From NCBI GenBank assembly GCA_964351905.1, contig CAYGPG010000039.1:1-14528 (forward strand): a DNA stretch of 14,528 nt, in the 5' to 3' direction. The position numbers and the translations under genes were made by a program. The DNA comes from GCA-2708415 sp964351905 (lineage in GTDB: Bacteria; Pseudomonadota; Alphaproteobacteria; Micavibrionales; Micavibrionaceae). Each line of letters begins with the position of its first letter. The first letter of the stretch is position 1. This document shows positions 6,560 to 13,871 of the stretch, in pieces. The notes below the pieces were generated by a model. The model made no database searches. It was not told where the DNA came from and saw nothing but the letters and a program-made list of their open reading frames with translations.

Positions 6560-7494
6560 TGCTTATCGTTTTTGGCTCTATCAATATGGATTTAAACCTT
6601 AAGGTGAAAAAATTCCCTGAGGCGGGGGAGACTGTTCTTTCGCCATCTTACAACATGACACCCGGTGGTAAGGGCGCAAACCAAGCAATGGCGGCAGCGC
6701 GGGCAGGGGCAAAGAAAACGGCGCTTATTGGCAAGGTTGGTGATGACGGGCCAGGAATGCGTATCTTAAAGCATTTAAAACGAAATGAAGTCATGACATC
6801 AGGCGTTGCCAAATCCGTTGAATTTCCAACAGGTATGGCAATGGTAACGAAAGAACGCAATGGTGAAAACCGTATTATTGTTGCTTCTGGTGCCAATATC
6901 GAAGTGAGTGCGGAACAGGCACCGACAGATATTTTTAGAAAAGAAAACCTTCTTCTTGTGCAAATGGAAGTGCCGTTGGAGCAAAACGCGCTTGTCATGA
7001 AAAATGCCAAAGATATGGGCTCAAAAGTTATTATGAATCTGGCGCCTGCACTGGCGGTTCCTAAAGAATTATTGTCGTTAGTTGATTACCTCATCGTCAA
7101 TCAAATTGAAGCGCGCCAATTGGCAGAAAAACTTAAAATAAATATTGAGAATGATAGTACCAAGCTTGCTCAAGCTTTGGCAAAGCAGGGGGATTTAACC
7201 TGTATTGTGACCTTGGGACCAGAAGGTGTTGTCGCCGTTGAACCAGATGGCACAGGCATCAAAGCGCCTTCCATGAAAATTGAAGATGTTAAAGATACCA
7301 CGGGGGCAGGGGATTGTTTTTGTGGTACATTTGCGGCCTGTATTCACGAAGGTAAAGATTTGAAAACAGCCATCACAATGGCGACTGTGGCTTCGGGGCT
7401 TTCATGCAAGGGTGAGGGAGCACAAGATTCCTATCCGTATTTATCCGATATTGAAGAAGCGATGAAAGAGTTTGCAGGTGTAAACGCGGTTTAA
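6559..7494 (+). CDS. rbsK: Ribokinase (PfkB family)
   Basis: The product has 311 residues, the normal ribokinase length. It would phosphorylate D-ribose to ribose 5-phosphate in the cytoplasm. The sequence shows the N-terminal FGSINMD, substrate loop GGKGANQA (36-43), IGKVGDDGPG (57-66), LVQMEVP (133-139), the strand LIVNQIEA (178-185, where NE is typical), and the catalytic motif DTTGAGDCF (246-254) with Asp252 as likely base. The usual NPAPA appears as NLAPA. The start overlaps the stop of the TetR-like gene. No ribose transporter or RbsD gene is visible, so ribose from nucleoside breakdown is a plausible source. The stop at 7492-7494 directly abuts the stop of the convergent motility gene, with no terminator between. 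Confidence 0.88.
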   Translation: MLIVFGSINMDLNLKVKKFPEAGETVLSPSYNMTPGGKGANQAMAAARAGAKKTALIGKVGDDGPGMRILKHLKRNEVMTSGVAKSVEFPTGMAMVTKERNGENRIIVASGANIEVSAEQAPTDIFRKENLLLVQMEVPLEQNALVMKNAKDMGSKVIMNLAPALAVPKELLSLVDYLIVNQIEARQLAEKLKINIENDSTKLAQALAKQGDLTCIVTLGPEGVVAVEPDGTGIKAPSMKIEDVKDTTGAGDCFCGTFAACIHEGKDLKTAITMATVASGLSCKGEGAQDSYPYLSDIEEAMKEFAGVNAV

Positions 7495-7671
7495 TTAAGC
7501 GCTAAGATCAACATTTGTACCTTTCACGGGCGAGTTGGGGACATTTGAAATTGCGCTTTGCAAAACATTAGCCAAAGCCTGCTCAGCCTGCGCGTTTGAC
7601 TTAATTGCTGAATAGGCAACATTCGTTCTTGTTTGGGCAATTTGTGCGGCAATTCCAGAAGCGGCGTCCAT
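7495..7671 (-). CDS. Small YjfB-like putative motility protein
   Basis: This is a 58-residue frame from ATG 7671 to TAA 7495-7497. A strong AGGAG site lies 9 bases before the ATG. The protein starts MDAASGIAAQIAQTRTNVAY, continues as an Ala/Gln-rich amphipathic helix (KSNAQAEQALANVLQSAI), and ends with GTNVDLSA. This layout (short N-terminus, one long helix, C-terminal G-x-x-[VI]-D-x-x-A) matches the YjfB/putative motility protein family found beside flagellar genes. The family's molecular role is not established. No flagellar gene is nearby. I infer it is real from the ribosome site, the compact coding frame and family-like ends. The family call is from memory of the pattern. Confidence 0.65.
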   Translation of the reverse strand: MDAASGIAAQIAQTRTNVAYSAIKSNAQAEQALANVLQSAISNVPNSPVKGTNVDLSA

Positions 7672-7680
7672 TTAGATAAT

Positions 7681-7685
7681 CTCCT
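7681..7685 (-). promoter_or_regulatory. Strong ribosome binding site of the YjfB-like gene
   Basis: AGGAG on the minus strand lies 9 bases before ATG 7671. It is the best Shine-Dalgarno in this region and the main evidence that the short frame is a gene. Confidence 0.65.
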
Positions 7686-7734
7686 TTAGCCTTATAGCAT
7701 ATCACAAATAGTGTTAAATTTTGATAAAGAATTT

Positions 7735-8052
7735 TTACAGATTTGATCTGTCATTTGTTATATTTTCTTCCAATTCGTCCATATATTGCGCCATAAGGAT
7801 ATCAAGGTTTGATAAGCCACCTGTATCATGTGTTGTCAACGTGACATCTAATTTATTATAAACATTAAACCATTCAGGATGGTGGCCAATTTTTTCGGCG
7901 TAAGCCGCACAACTGGTTATAAATTGAAAAGCCTGCTTAAAATCTTTGAATTTATAGGATTTGGTAATGGAATCTGGGTCTGATTTTCGCGTCCAATCTT
8001 TTAATTTTTCGACTTCTCCGTCCATGTCATTAGGGTCAATATCTTGGGGCAT
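7735..8052 (-). CDS. phhB: Pterin-4a-carbinolamine dehydratase
   Basis: The product has 105 residues. The enzyme dehydrates 4a-hydroxytetrahydrobiopterin during recycling of the pterin cofactor of aromatic amino acid hydroxylases. The family signature is clear: AEKIGHHPEWFNVYNKLDV (52-70), followed by LTTHDTGG (72-79) and LD, with active-site His57, His58 and His75. FKDFKQAFQFI (35-45) is the preceding helix. I choose ATG 8052 because AAGGA lies 7 bases upstream. A TTG at 8058 would add only two residues. No phenylalanine hydroxylase gene is nearby. Bacterial members may also serve in molybdopterin-related or other pterin metabolism, so the pathway is not settled. Confidence 0.9.
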   Translation of the reverse strand: MPQDIDPNDMDGEVEKLKDWTRKSDPDSITKSYKFKDFKQAFQFITSCAAYAEKIGHHPEWFNVYNKLDVTLTTHDTGGLSNLDILMAQYMDELEENITNDRSNL

Positions 8053-8150
8053 TGGCAAATCCTTATTTTCAAAGTAAAATTAATATTACAGAATCAAATA
8101 ATATAGTGATTTCCAAAAATGGAAATACTTAGAAAAAAAGGGAGGCTAAA

Positions 8151-8579
8151 ATGAGTCAACATATCGTTATGAATTTTTCAGCGCCCCCCAGTGACGATGA
8201 CTTGCTTGTAATTGCCACTGAGCAATTGGCAATTATGCCTGACGAATTATCAGAACATTGCGAAGATTTAACGATCCAAGTTGAAGAAATGCCAGACGAG
8301 GCAATCGAAGCTGATTTGGAATTGGATGACCCCTACGAGCTTTTGGCGTTCTATAAAGCAGGAAAAGAATTAAGCCCCGGCGTTGAGAAAAAAGCGGCCA
8401 ATGACGATGATGTTTTAACGCTTTACCGCCGTCCTTTATTGGATGCATGGTGTGAAAGTGGAGAAGACCTGACGAGCGTTGTGCGTGAAGCCATGATCGA
8501 AGAAATCGCTAATCAATTTGATTTTTCAGACGATGATATCGATGAAATGACGTCACGCCATTATCAAGGCATGCTTTAA
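8151..8579 (+). CDS. Zincin_1-family (metallopeptidase-like) protein lacking the HExxH site
   Basis: The product has 142 residues. GGGAGG precedes ATG 8151 at good distance. The layout is that of the small 'possible zinc metallopeptidase' family (Pfam Zincin_1): an N-terminal helix with LAIMPDELSEHCEDLTIQVEE (26-46), LLAFYKAGKEL (64-74), the hallmark LTLYRRPLLD (89-98), then the helix normally bearing the metal site. Family members read HEIGHHFGLSDDD or similar. Here residues 117-129 read EEIANQFDFSDDD, so both metal-binding His positions are Glu117 and Asn121, while Glu118 stays. The DNA shows no frameshift there. The protein is very acidic. It is probably catalytically dead, with a binding or regulatory role, but this is inference. 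It converges on htpG across a palindromic repeat. Confidence 0.8.
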   Translation: MSQHIVMNFSAPPSDDDLLVIATEQLAIMPDELSEHCEDLTIQVEEMPDEAIEADLELDDPYELLAFYKAGKELSPGVEKKAANDDDVLTLYRRPLLDAWCESGEDLTSVVREAMIEEIANQFDFSDDDIDEMTSRHYQGML

Positions 8580-8595
8580 ATCATTCTTTTATTTT

Positions 8596-8749
8596 GTCAT
8601 TGCGAGGAATGCTTATTAAAAGCGTTTGGGACAAAGCAATTTATAAAGCTTAAAAGAAACCACATACCAGCGAAGGCTGGTATCTAGATCCCATCTTGCG
8701 ATGGGATGTGGGAGTAAACTCTGGATTGCCGCGCTTCACTCGCAATGAC
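8596..8749. repeat. Nested palindromic repeat between convergent genes
   Basis: Perfect 11-bp outer arms GTCATTGCGAG (8596-8606) and CTCGCAATGAC (8739-8749) enclose a second pair, CCACAT (8660-8665) and ATGTGG (8706-8711). Inside that pair sit two 8-bp hairpins: ATACCAGC/GCTGGTAT with loop GAAG (8664-8683) and ATCCCATC/GATGGGAT with loop TTGC (8688-8707). It looks like one repeat inserted in another. GTCATTGCGAG-type arms are widespread in bacterial interspersed repeats. It ends 2 bp from the htpG stop. Confidence 0.85.
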
Positions 8750-8751
8750 GA

Positions 8752-10677
8752 TTAAATCAGGCCTTTTTCCATGAACTGTGCCATACGTTTGGCAAAACCT
8801 GTCGGGTCTGGCAGGCTCTCGCCTTGGATGATGAGGGCTTGGTCCATGAGCATTTGAGCAGAATCTTTTAACAATGCGTTGTCTTTATTCTCTGCGATCA
8901 TCGTATTGAGTTTTTTGATCAAGGCATGGTTTGGATTAATTTCTAAAACGCGTTTTGTTTCAGGATTATAATTTTGATGAATTTTCAAAACTTTTTCCAT
9001 GTTCATATCGGCGGCATTATCCGCTGCGACTAAACACACAGGGGATTCCGTTAAGCGTTTGGACGCGCGTACGTTGGAAATATGATCCGATAATTCATTT
9101 TTTAAGAAAGCTGTTAGATCAGATAGGTCTTCTGTCGGTTCTTCTTTCTTATCGTCCGCATCATCTTTTCCTTCAAATTTTGAAAGATCAACATCACCTT
9201 TGGTGACAGATTGGAATTTTTTGCCATCATATTCCGTGATTTGTTGTAACCAAAATTCATCAACGGTGTCGGCTAATAATAATACTTCAATCCCACGTGA
9301 TTTAAATCCTTCTAACTGTGGGGAGTTTCGAAGGCTTTCAACATTCTCACCTGTAATGTAAAAGATATTGTCTTGCCCATCTTTCATACGTTCAATGTAA
9401 TCTTTCAAACTGGTTCGTTTTTCAGGGTCATTGGTTGAGGCGAAGCGGCAGATTTTAAAAATATTGCTGCGATGTTCGATGGCATCATAAAGTCCTTCTT
9501 TAATCACCATGCCAAACTGCCCCCAAAGGGCATTAAAGGACGCTTCATCTTTTTCGGAGAGTTTATTGATTTCACCCAAAATCTTTTTGGTGATACCGCT
9601 TCGAATTTTTGCGACAACGGCATTGTTTTGCAACATTTCGCGCGAGATATTGAGCGGTAAATCCTGGCTATCCACGATACCGCGTACAAAACGTAACCAT
9701 GGATAGAGAAGGGTTTGGAGTTGATCCGTGATGTAAACACGCTTCACATAGAGGCGGAGCGAGCTTTTACGCTCAGGATCGTACAAATCCCACGGGCGCA
9801 TGGACGGCACGTATAAAAGCGCAGTGTATTCAATCACACCTTCGGCTGTCCAATGCGTAGTCAAAATAGGGTCATCAAAGACGTGACCAATATGGTGGTA
9901 GAATTCTTTATATTGTTCATCCGTGATGTCGTTTTTAGAACGAGTCCAAAGGGCAGACGCGGCATTTATAGGCTCGCGTTCTTCTTTTTCTTTTTCGATT
10001 TCACTGTCCAGATAAATGGGGACTTCGATATGGTCTGAATAAGCCAGAATGATTTCTTTGATTTTATCATCCAAAAGATAATCAGTGGCTTCTTTCTTTA
10101 GAATTAACTTGATAGAAGTTCCGTGATTATCTTGTAAATTATCGGCTTCCTCATTTGTTGCTTCGCGAATGTTAAATCCGCTTTTTCCATCTGATTGCCA
10201 GAAGTAAGTTTTATCTTCTCCTGCCTTACGGGAGATGACTTGAACTTCTTTGGCGACCATGAAACTGGCGTAAAACCCCACACCGAACTGACCAATCAGG
10301 TTTATATCTTTCTCTTGGCCAGCATTTTTAAGGTTGTCGAGGATGGCGGCTGTACCAGAGCGTGCAATCGTGCCCAGATTTTCAACCAGATCATCTTCGT
10401 TCATGCCGATACCATTGTCAGTAATGGTCAGGCGCATATCATTATTATCGGGCGTGAGCGTGATATTATAAGGCGCGCTGCCTTCGTTTAGTTTTGAATT
10501 TTGTAACGCTTCATAACGTAAGCGGTCACAGGCATCTGCAGCATTAGAGATAAGCTCACGCAAGAAAACATCTTGGTTTGAATACAGTGCGTTGGCGACT
10601 ATATCCAAGAGCCGTGAGACATCTGTCTCAAATGCGCGGTCAAAATTTTCAGGTTCTTGTTTTTGGGCTCTAGTCAT
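8752..10677 (-). CDS. htpG: Molecular chaperone HtpG (Hsp90)
   Basis: The product has 641 residues, full length for bacterial Hsp90. It is an ATP-dependent cytoplasmic chaperone dimer. The GHKL ATPase motifs are intact: ELISNAADACDRLR (41-54, Glu41 and Asn45), TDNGIGM (86-92, Asp87), NLGTIARSGT (100-109) and GQFGVGFYASFM (129-140). The middle domain contains LYVPSMRPWDLYDPERKSS and the segment LPLNISREMLQNN with the conserved catalytic-loop Arg. A charged stretch (EGKDDADDKKEEPTEDLSDL) lies before the C-terminal dimerisation domain. The gene follows pdxH on the same strand; the 120-bp gap is mostly a palindromic repeat. I see no obvious sigma-32 type heat-shock promoter there, so expression may come from pdxH read-through or from a promoter inside the repeat. 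Only a weak purine-rich ribosome site (AAGAG) precedes ATG 10677. Confidence 0.97.
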   Translation of the reverse strand: MTRAQKQEPENFDRAFETDVSRLLDIVANALYSNQDVFLRELISNAADACDRLRYEALQNSKLNEGSAPYNITLTPDNNDMRLTITDNGIGMNEDDLVENLGTIARSGTAAILDNLKNAGQEKDINLIGQFGVGFYASFMVAKEVQVISRKAGEDKTYFWQSDGKSGFNIREATNEEADNLQDNHGTSIKLILKKEATDYLLDDKIKEIILAYSDHIEVPIYLDSEIEKEKEEREPINAASALWTRSKNDITDEQYKEFYHHIGHVFDDPILTTHWTAEGVIEYTALLYVPSMRPWDLYDPERKSSLRLYVKRVYITDQLQTLLYPWLRFVRGIVDSQDLPLNISREMLQNNAVVAKIRSGITKKILGEINKLSEKDEASFNALWGQFGMVIKEGLYDAIEHRSNIFKICRFASTNDPEKRTSLKDYIERMKDGQDNIFYITGENVESLRNSPQLEGFKSRGIEVLLLADTVDEFWLQQITEYDGKKFQSVTKGDVDLSKFEGKDDADDKKEEPTEDLSDLTAFLKNELSDHISNVRASKRLTESPVCLVAADNAADMNMEKVLKIHQNYNPETKRVLEINPNHALIKKLNTMIAENKDNALLKDSAQMLMDQALIIQGESLPDPTGFAKRMAQFMEKGLI

Positions 10678-10697
10678 TTTAATTTTCTCTTTTTTTT

Positions 10698-10790
10698 CTT
10701 GTCATTCCCTGAATTTAATTTGTTAAATTCTAAGGGAATCTAGATTTTTAGATCATCTTAGAATTATTTCATAATTCAGGTGATGACAAG
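10698..10790. repeat. Palindromic repeat in the pdxH-htpG spacer
   Basis: The 18-bp outer arms CTTGTCATTCCCTGAATT (10698-10715) and AATTCAGGTGATGACAAG (10773-10790) pair with two mismatches. Alternatively the left part folds alone as TTCCCTGAATTTAA/TTAAATTC-TA-AGGGAA with loop TTTG (10705-10738). It shares GTCATT at the left, the palindrome ATCTAGAT (10738-10745) in the middle and ATGAC at the right with the repeat at 8596-8749, where ATCTAGAT is at 8682-8689. Confidence 0.8.
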
Positions 10791-10797
10791 GGGTGAG

Positions 10798-11406
10798 TTA
10801 AGGGTATAACATTCCAATGTCCCATCTGTTCCCTGATGGCGTGTAAAGATAGCGTTGGTGAAGGCGATAGTCACCATCAATCCAAAATTCAAAATAATTT
10901 GGTTTAATGCGAAAACCCTTCCAATAAGGCGGGCGCGGGATGTCTTCTTTGCCTTCAAATTTTTCTTCGTAATCTTCAACAAAATCCTTTAACTCTTGGT
11001 AACTACCAAGAGGTTGGGATTGTTTTGATGCCCATGCGCCAATGCGACTGCCGCGATGACGGGTGTTGTAATAGGCATCCGCTTCTTCTTCGCTCACCTC
11101 TTCAACAATACCTTCAATACGCACTTGTTTGCGAAGTGTTTTCCAGTGAAAACACAAGGCGGCGTGTTGGTTATTCTCAATTTGCGCGCCTTTACGACTG
11201 CCTGTGTTGGTGTAAAAAACAAAGCCGCGCTCATCTAATCCTTTAAGTAAAACCATACGCGCGCTTGGGATGCCATCAGGTGTGGATGTTGCAAGGCACA
11301 TGGCGTTGGGATCGTTCGTTTCGCTTGTCTCCGCAAGTGATAACCAATCTTTAAACAAGTCATATGGGTTTTTAGGGACTTTAAAATCTTCTGGTTTTTC
11401 AGTCAT
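10798..11406 (-). CDS. pdxH: Pyridoxamine 5'-phosphate oxidase
   Basis: The product has 202 residues. It oxidises pyridoxine/pyridoxamine 5'-phosphate to pyridoxal 5'-phosphate using FMN and oxygen, in the cytoplasm. Typical blocks are present: PNAMCLATSTPDGIPSARMV (33-52) leading to LLKG, FYTNTGSRKGAQI (64-76) for FMN binding, ALCFHWKTLRKQVRIEG (83-99), SRIGAWASKQSQPL (120-133), and PPYWKGFRIKP (159-169), followed by EFW. The substrate motif normally written RLHDR is RLHQR here (181-185). The C-terminus MLYP takes the place of the usual RLxP. It diverges from the glycine-zipper lipoprotein gene across 130 bp and lies upstream of htpG on the same strand. Confidence 0.95.
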   Translation of the reverse strand: MTEKPEDFKVPKNPYDLFKDWLSLAETSETNDPNAMCLATSTPDGIPSARMVLLKGLDERGFVFYTNTGSRKGAQIENNQHAALCFHWKTLRKQVRIEGIVEEVSEEEADAYYNTRHRGSRIGAWASKQSQPLGSYQELKDFVEDYEEKFEGKEDIPRPPYWKGFRIKPNYFEFWIDGDYRLHQRYLYTPSGNRWDIGMLYP

Positions 11407-11479
11407 TTAATCTTATTTATCCATCATTTTGTCAATAATAAGCGCATATTCGCAGATATAGCCTTTTTTTGGCCGAACT

Positions 11480-11507
11480 TTGCCACTAGATTAGCGTTTA
11501 ATATTAG
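11480..11507 (+). promoter_or_regulatory. Possible promoter of the glycine-zipper lipoprotein gene
   Basis: TTGCCA (11480-11485) and TATTAG (11502-11507) are separated by 16 bases and lie 30 bases before the start codon. The match to a sigma-70 promoter is moderate, and the surrounding AT-rich sequence offers alternatives. Confidence 0.3.
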
Positions 11508-11536
11508 AATCGCAACACTAGAAAGGGTGATTAGAT

Positions 11537-12016
11537 ATGAAAAAAATAATTCTTATGGCGGCTATGGTTTTATCCATCGGTTTAGCAGGATGTGAAACGC
11601 TACAAAACGGTGGAACAAAACAGACTGTCGGTACAGCCGGCGGTGCCGTACTTGGTGGTATTTTAGGATCAAAAGTTGGTGGCGGAAGTGGCCAACTTTG
11701 GGCAACAGGCGCAGGTGCGCTGGTCGGTGCGTTGGTCGGAAGTGAGATTGGTAAATCTTTGGACCGTGCCGATAAAAACTACATGGCGAATGCTAATCAG
11801 AAAGCCTTAGAGGCTCCAGTTGGTGAAACAATCCGTTGGGATAATCCAGAGAGCGGGAATTACGGTACCGTAACGCCTGTGCGTGATGGAACTGATCAAT
11901 ACACAGGCAACGTTTGTCGTGAATATCAACAGACCATCTATGTCGGTGGTGAACAACAAACAGGTTACGGCACAGCGTGTCAGCAATCTGATGGTTCATG
12001 GAAAATCGTAAGCTAA
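11537..12016 (+). CDS. Glycine-zipper lipoprotein, 17-kDa surface antigen type
   Basis: The product has 159 residues. The lipoprotein signal peptide ends at lipobox LAGC with Cys19, and the +2 residue Glu favours the outer membrane. Residues 31-74 are a glycine-zipper segment (VGTAGGAVLGGILGSKVGGG, then GAGALVGALVGSEIG) with small residues every third or fourth position, which can pack as a membrane hairpin. The C-terminal domain (about 91-159) contains WDNPESGNYGTVTPVRD, CREYQQTI, and TACQQSDGSWKIV, the signature of the Rickettsia 17-kDa antigen domain. Two Cys residues (127 and 148) could pair. The family is associated with envelope integrity, but its precise role is unknown. A usable AAAGGG site lies upstream. 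It ends about 100 bp before a strong terminator. Confidence 0.85.
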   Translation: MKKIILMAAMVLSIGLAGCETLQNGGTKQTVGTAGGAVLGGILGSKVGGGSGQLWATGAGALVGALVGSEIGKSLDRADKNYMANANQKALEAPVGETIRWDNPESGNYGTVTPVRDGTDQYTGNVCREYQQTIYVGGEQQTGYGTACQQSDGSWKIVS

Positions 12017-12116
12017 TTATTCGTATTTGCTTTGGGACGTCGTTACGGCGTTCCTAAAGTATTAAAATACTTGTCGTCACTTGTGCTTAGTCACAAAACA
12101 AATTCAAACAATTAAT
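12017..12116 (+). other. Structured 3' untranslated region of the lipoprotein gene
   Basis: No coding frame is seen. Short inverted repeats follow one another: GGGACG/CGTTCC around 12037-12056, AAGTAT/ATACTT with loop TAAA (12057-12072), and TTGTG/CACAA with loop CTTAGT (12081-12096). They lie between the lipoprotein stop and the terminator. They could stabilise the mRNA end or release a small RNA. Confidence 0.35.
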
Positions 12117-12150
12117 AAAAAAGCCGCTCATTTGTGATGCGGCTTTTTTT
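12117..12150. terminator. Bidirectional intrinsic terminator
   Basis: The stem is AAAAAGCCGC-TCA paired with TGA-(T)-GCGGCTTTTT around loop TTTG. T-runs are present on both strands, so it can stop transcription from the lipoprotein gene (+) and from the 12149-13813 gene (-). Its right end overlaps the stop codon of the latter. Confidence 0.9.
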
Positions 12151-13813
12151 AATCTGTTTTGTCGTTCTCTGAGGAATTGAATTGCGACGAATTGGATTTC
12201 TCTTTTTCTCTTTTGTCTTTTTGCGCTTGTAAAAAACGCTGACGCGCGATTTGTGCGCCTCTATTATTGCCACCTAAGCTAGGGCCAAGTGTTGGAGCAG
12301 GTGCATTTGGAATTTGTGGGCCTAGTTCTGGGCCTTTAGGGGCAGGTCCTTTTGGCGCAGGGCCCTTAGGTTCTGGCGCATTCGGTTGTAAACTTGGTTC
12401 TGCTGGTCGTGCCGCCAAATCATTAGACGCTTCTAATTTTTGAACATAGCTTGGATCATTCATTGTGATTTTCAATGAATCTAAAACAGGGGCGAATGCA
12501 GGGTGGTTATGACAGACTTCGGCAATATGTCCCATTGTAACAGCAACACCTTGTTTTCTTTGATCTACAATTTTATTGCCTAAATCTTTTAAATTTTTCC
12601 ATTCGGGTAAGTGACGATTTCCCTCAAACTGCATGCGGGCGGCATGAATGGGGGAGGCACCACTGGCGAGCGCACGTTCAACAGCTTTCGCGGCATCTTG
12701 CAGGGCATTGGCGCACCACCCTAAAATACGGCCTTCCGTAAGGTCTTCATTTTGTTTGTTTGCGGCTTCTCTCAAGGCACGCCCCGTGTCGCCATCGCCG
12801 TCTTCACTATCAGAAATAGCTTCTTCAAATATGGTGTCCACCATTTCGCGGTGCAATTTCATGTTCACTTCGGGATCTAAGAAAGCGTTATATGTATGTT
12901 CTAATGCTTTTGCAGGTATCGGATCAATGCCAGTAACCTCCTGAACAAGATAAGCAATAGATCGTACGAATGGATCGTTACTGGTATTAATTGCCGCGCC
13001 AAGAATTTCATTCTTTTTATACCCACGCCACGCCATGTCTTGGGCAGGAATACTAAAATCCCACCATTGTTGAATATTCTCCTGATCAAAGGTGTAACCA
13101 ACATCTAAAGACAGCTCCCTTGCTTTAAAAAGATGTTCTGACTTTGGTGGGGGGGCGTTTAAGATATTGTCTAAAACCAGTTCGCAGGTTTCCAACGTGA
13201 TGACGGAAGGGTAGTCTTCTGCTTTGTAATCTGTAATTTGCGCCAGTGACATAATGCCCCGCTTCTGTGCGAGTTTTTTAACAAGTGATTGATCGAAATC
13301 TTTTGAATTTAAAACGGCCATTAAACCTGCGAAAGCATCGGCCTGCATATTTGCTCTACTTAGATTGAGGGGAGAGCGTTTAGGAACCATCGGCCCTGAT
13401 CTGAATTTATTTTTATATTTGGGTTCTTGGCGAATTTCATAAAGGTCAATCGCATGCCAAATAAGGTGATATATCTGAACCCTTACTTCCAAGGCGTTAA
13501 GATAATGATCTGCATTAATGGTAAAAAGACCAAGCAAGTGATCAATCTTTTTAAAACCAAGCATTCGGTTTTCTCTTGCGATGGCGAGGCCTAAAAATTT
13601 GGAGCGTTCCCCATGGGCATTTTTTTGAACAATGGCGCGTGCGGCATTTCCTGCAGGATGTGTAATGATATCATGCTCTGCTAAGGCAATGGCTTCGCGC
13701 ATTTTTCCTGTGCCATGCACGATGAAATGTAACGATAAGCCAGGATAGCTTGCCGCGACGTCATGTGAAATTTCATCACATATATTTTGAATGCTGTCAT
13801 GCTCTACAGCCAT
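12149..13813 (-). CDS. Conserved-looking hypothetical protein with Pro-rich tail
   Basis: The product has 554 residues and no signal peptide. I do not recognise a family. The N-terminal half is mixed, with MREAIALAEHDI, HPAGNAARA and LGFKKIDHLLGLFTI. Residues 116-120 are HLIWH in the context IYHLIWHAIDLYE, followed at 151-163 by LSRANMQADAFAG. The spacing and flavour recall the metal-binding helix and the later [EN]xxAD-x-FA helix of zincin peptidases, but the usual HExxH Glu is Leu119-side here, so activity is doubtful. The middle is helical with an acidic patch (SDSEDGDGDTG, 335-344). Residues 469-515 are Pro-rich with a repeated PKGPA unit, and the C-terminus is charged (QAQKDKREKEK). GAGG lies 11 bases before ATG 13813. 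It may be a cytoplasmic scaffold or an effector; no function is assigned. Confidence 0.7.
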   Translation of the reverse strand: MAVEHDSIQNICDEISHDVAASYPGLSLHFIVHGTGKMREAIALAEHDIITHPAGNAARAIVQKNAHGERSKFLGLAIARENRMLGFKKIDHLLGLFTINADHYLNALEVRVQIYHLIWHAIDLYEIRQEPKYKNKFRSGPMVPKRSPLNLSRANMQADAFAGLMAVLNSKDFDQSLVKKLAQKRGIMSLAQITDYKAEDYPSVITLETCELVLDNILNAPPPKSEHLFKARELSLDVGYTFDQENIQQWWDFSIPAQDMAWRGYKKNEILGAAINTSNDPFVRSIAYLVQEVTGIDPIPAKALEHTYNAFLDPEVNMKLHREMVDTIFEEAISDSEDGDGDTGRALREAANKQNEDLTEGRILGWCANALQDAAKAVERALASGASPIHAARMQFEGNRHLPEWKNLKDLGNKIVDQRKQGVAVTMGHIAEVCHNHPAFAPVLDSLKITMNDPSYVQKLEASNDLAARPAEPSLQPNAPEPKGPAPKGPAPKGPELGPQIPNAPAPTLGPSLGGNNRGAQIARQRFLQAQKDKREKEKSNSSQFNSSENDKTD

Positions 13814-13871
13814 GGTTAAATTACCTCACAGGATATTGCATCCCTATAGATTGTCCCATAATTCCACTTAC

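Noticed and set aside
8053..8058. TTG start at 8058 for the pterin dehydratase
   Set aside because: ATG 8052 is two codons on and has better ribosome-site spacing.
8596..8749. The palindromic repeat as an intrinsic terminator
   Set aside because: No T-run follows any of the stems. Termination by the cruciform is possible but not supported by the usual signature.
10195..10491. Plus-strand open frame opposite htpG
   Set aside because: It is a mirror of a highly conserved chaperone region with no ribosome site or family resemblance; the same holds for the other frames opposite htpG.
12648..12944. Plus-strand open frame opposite the 554-residue protein
   Set aside because: Its composition is low-complexity Ser/Ala, it has no ribosome site, and it follows from codon bias on the other strand.
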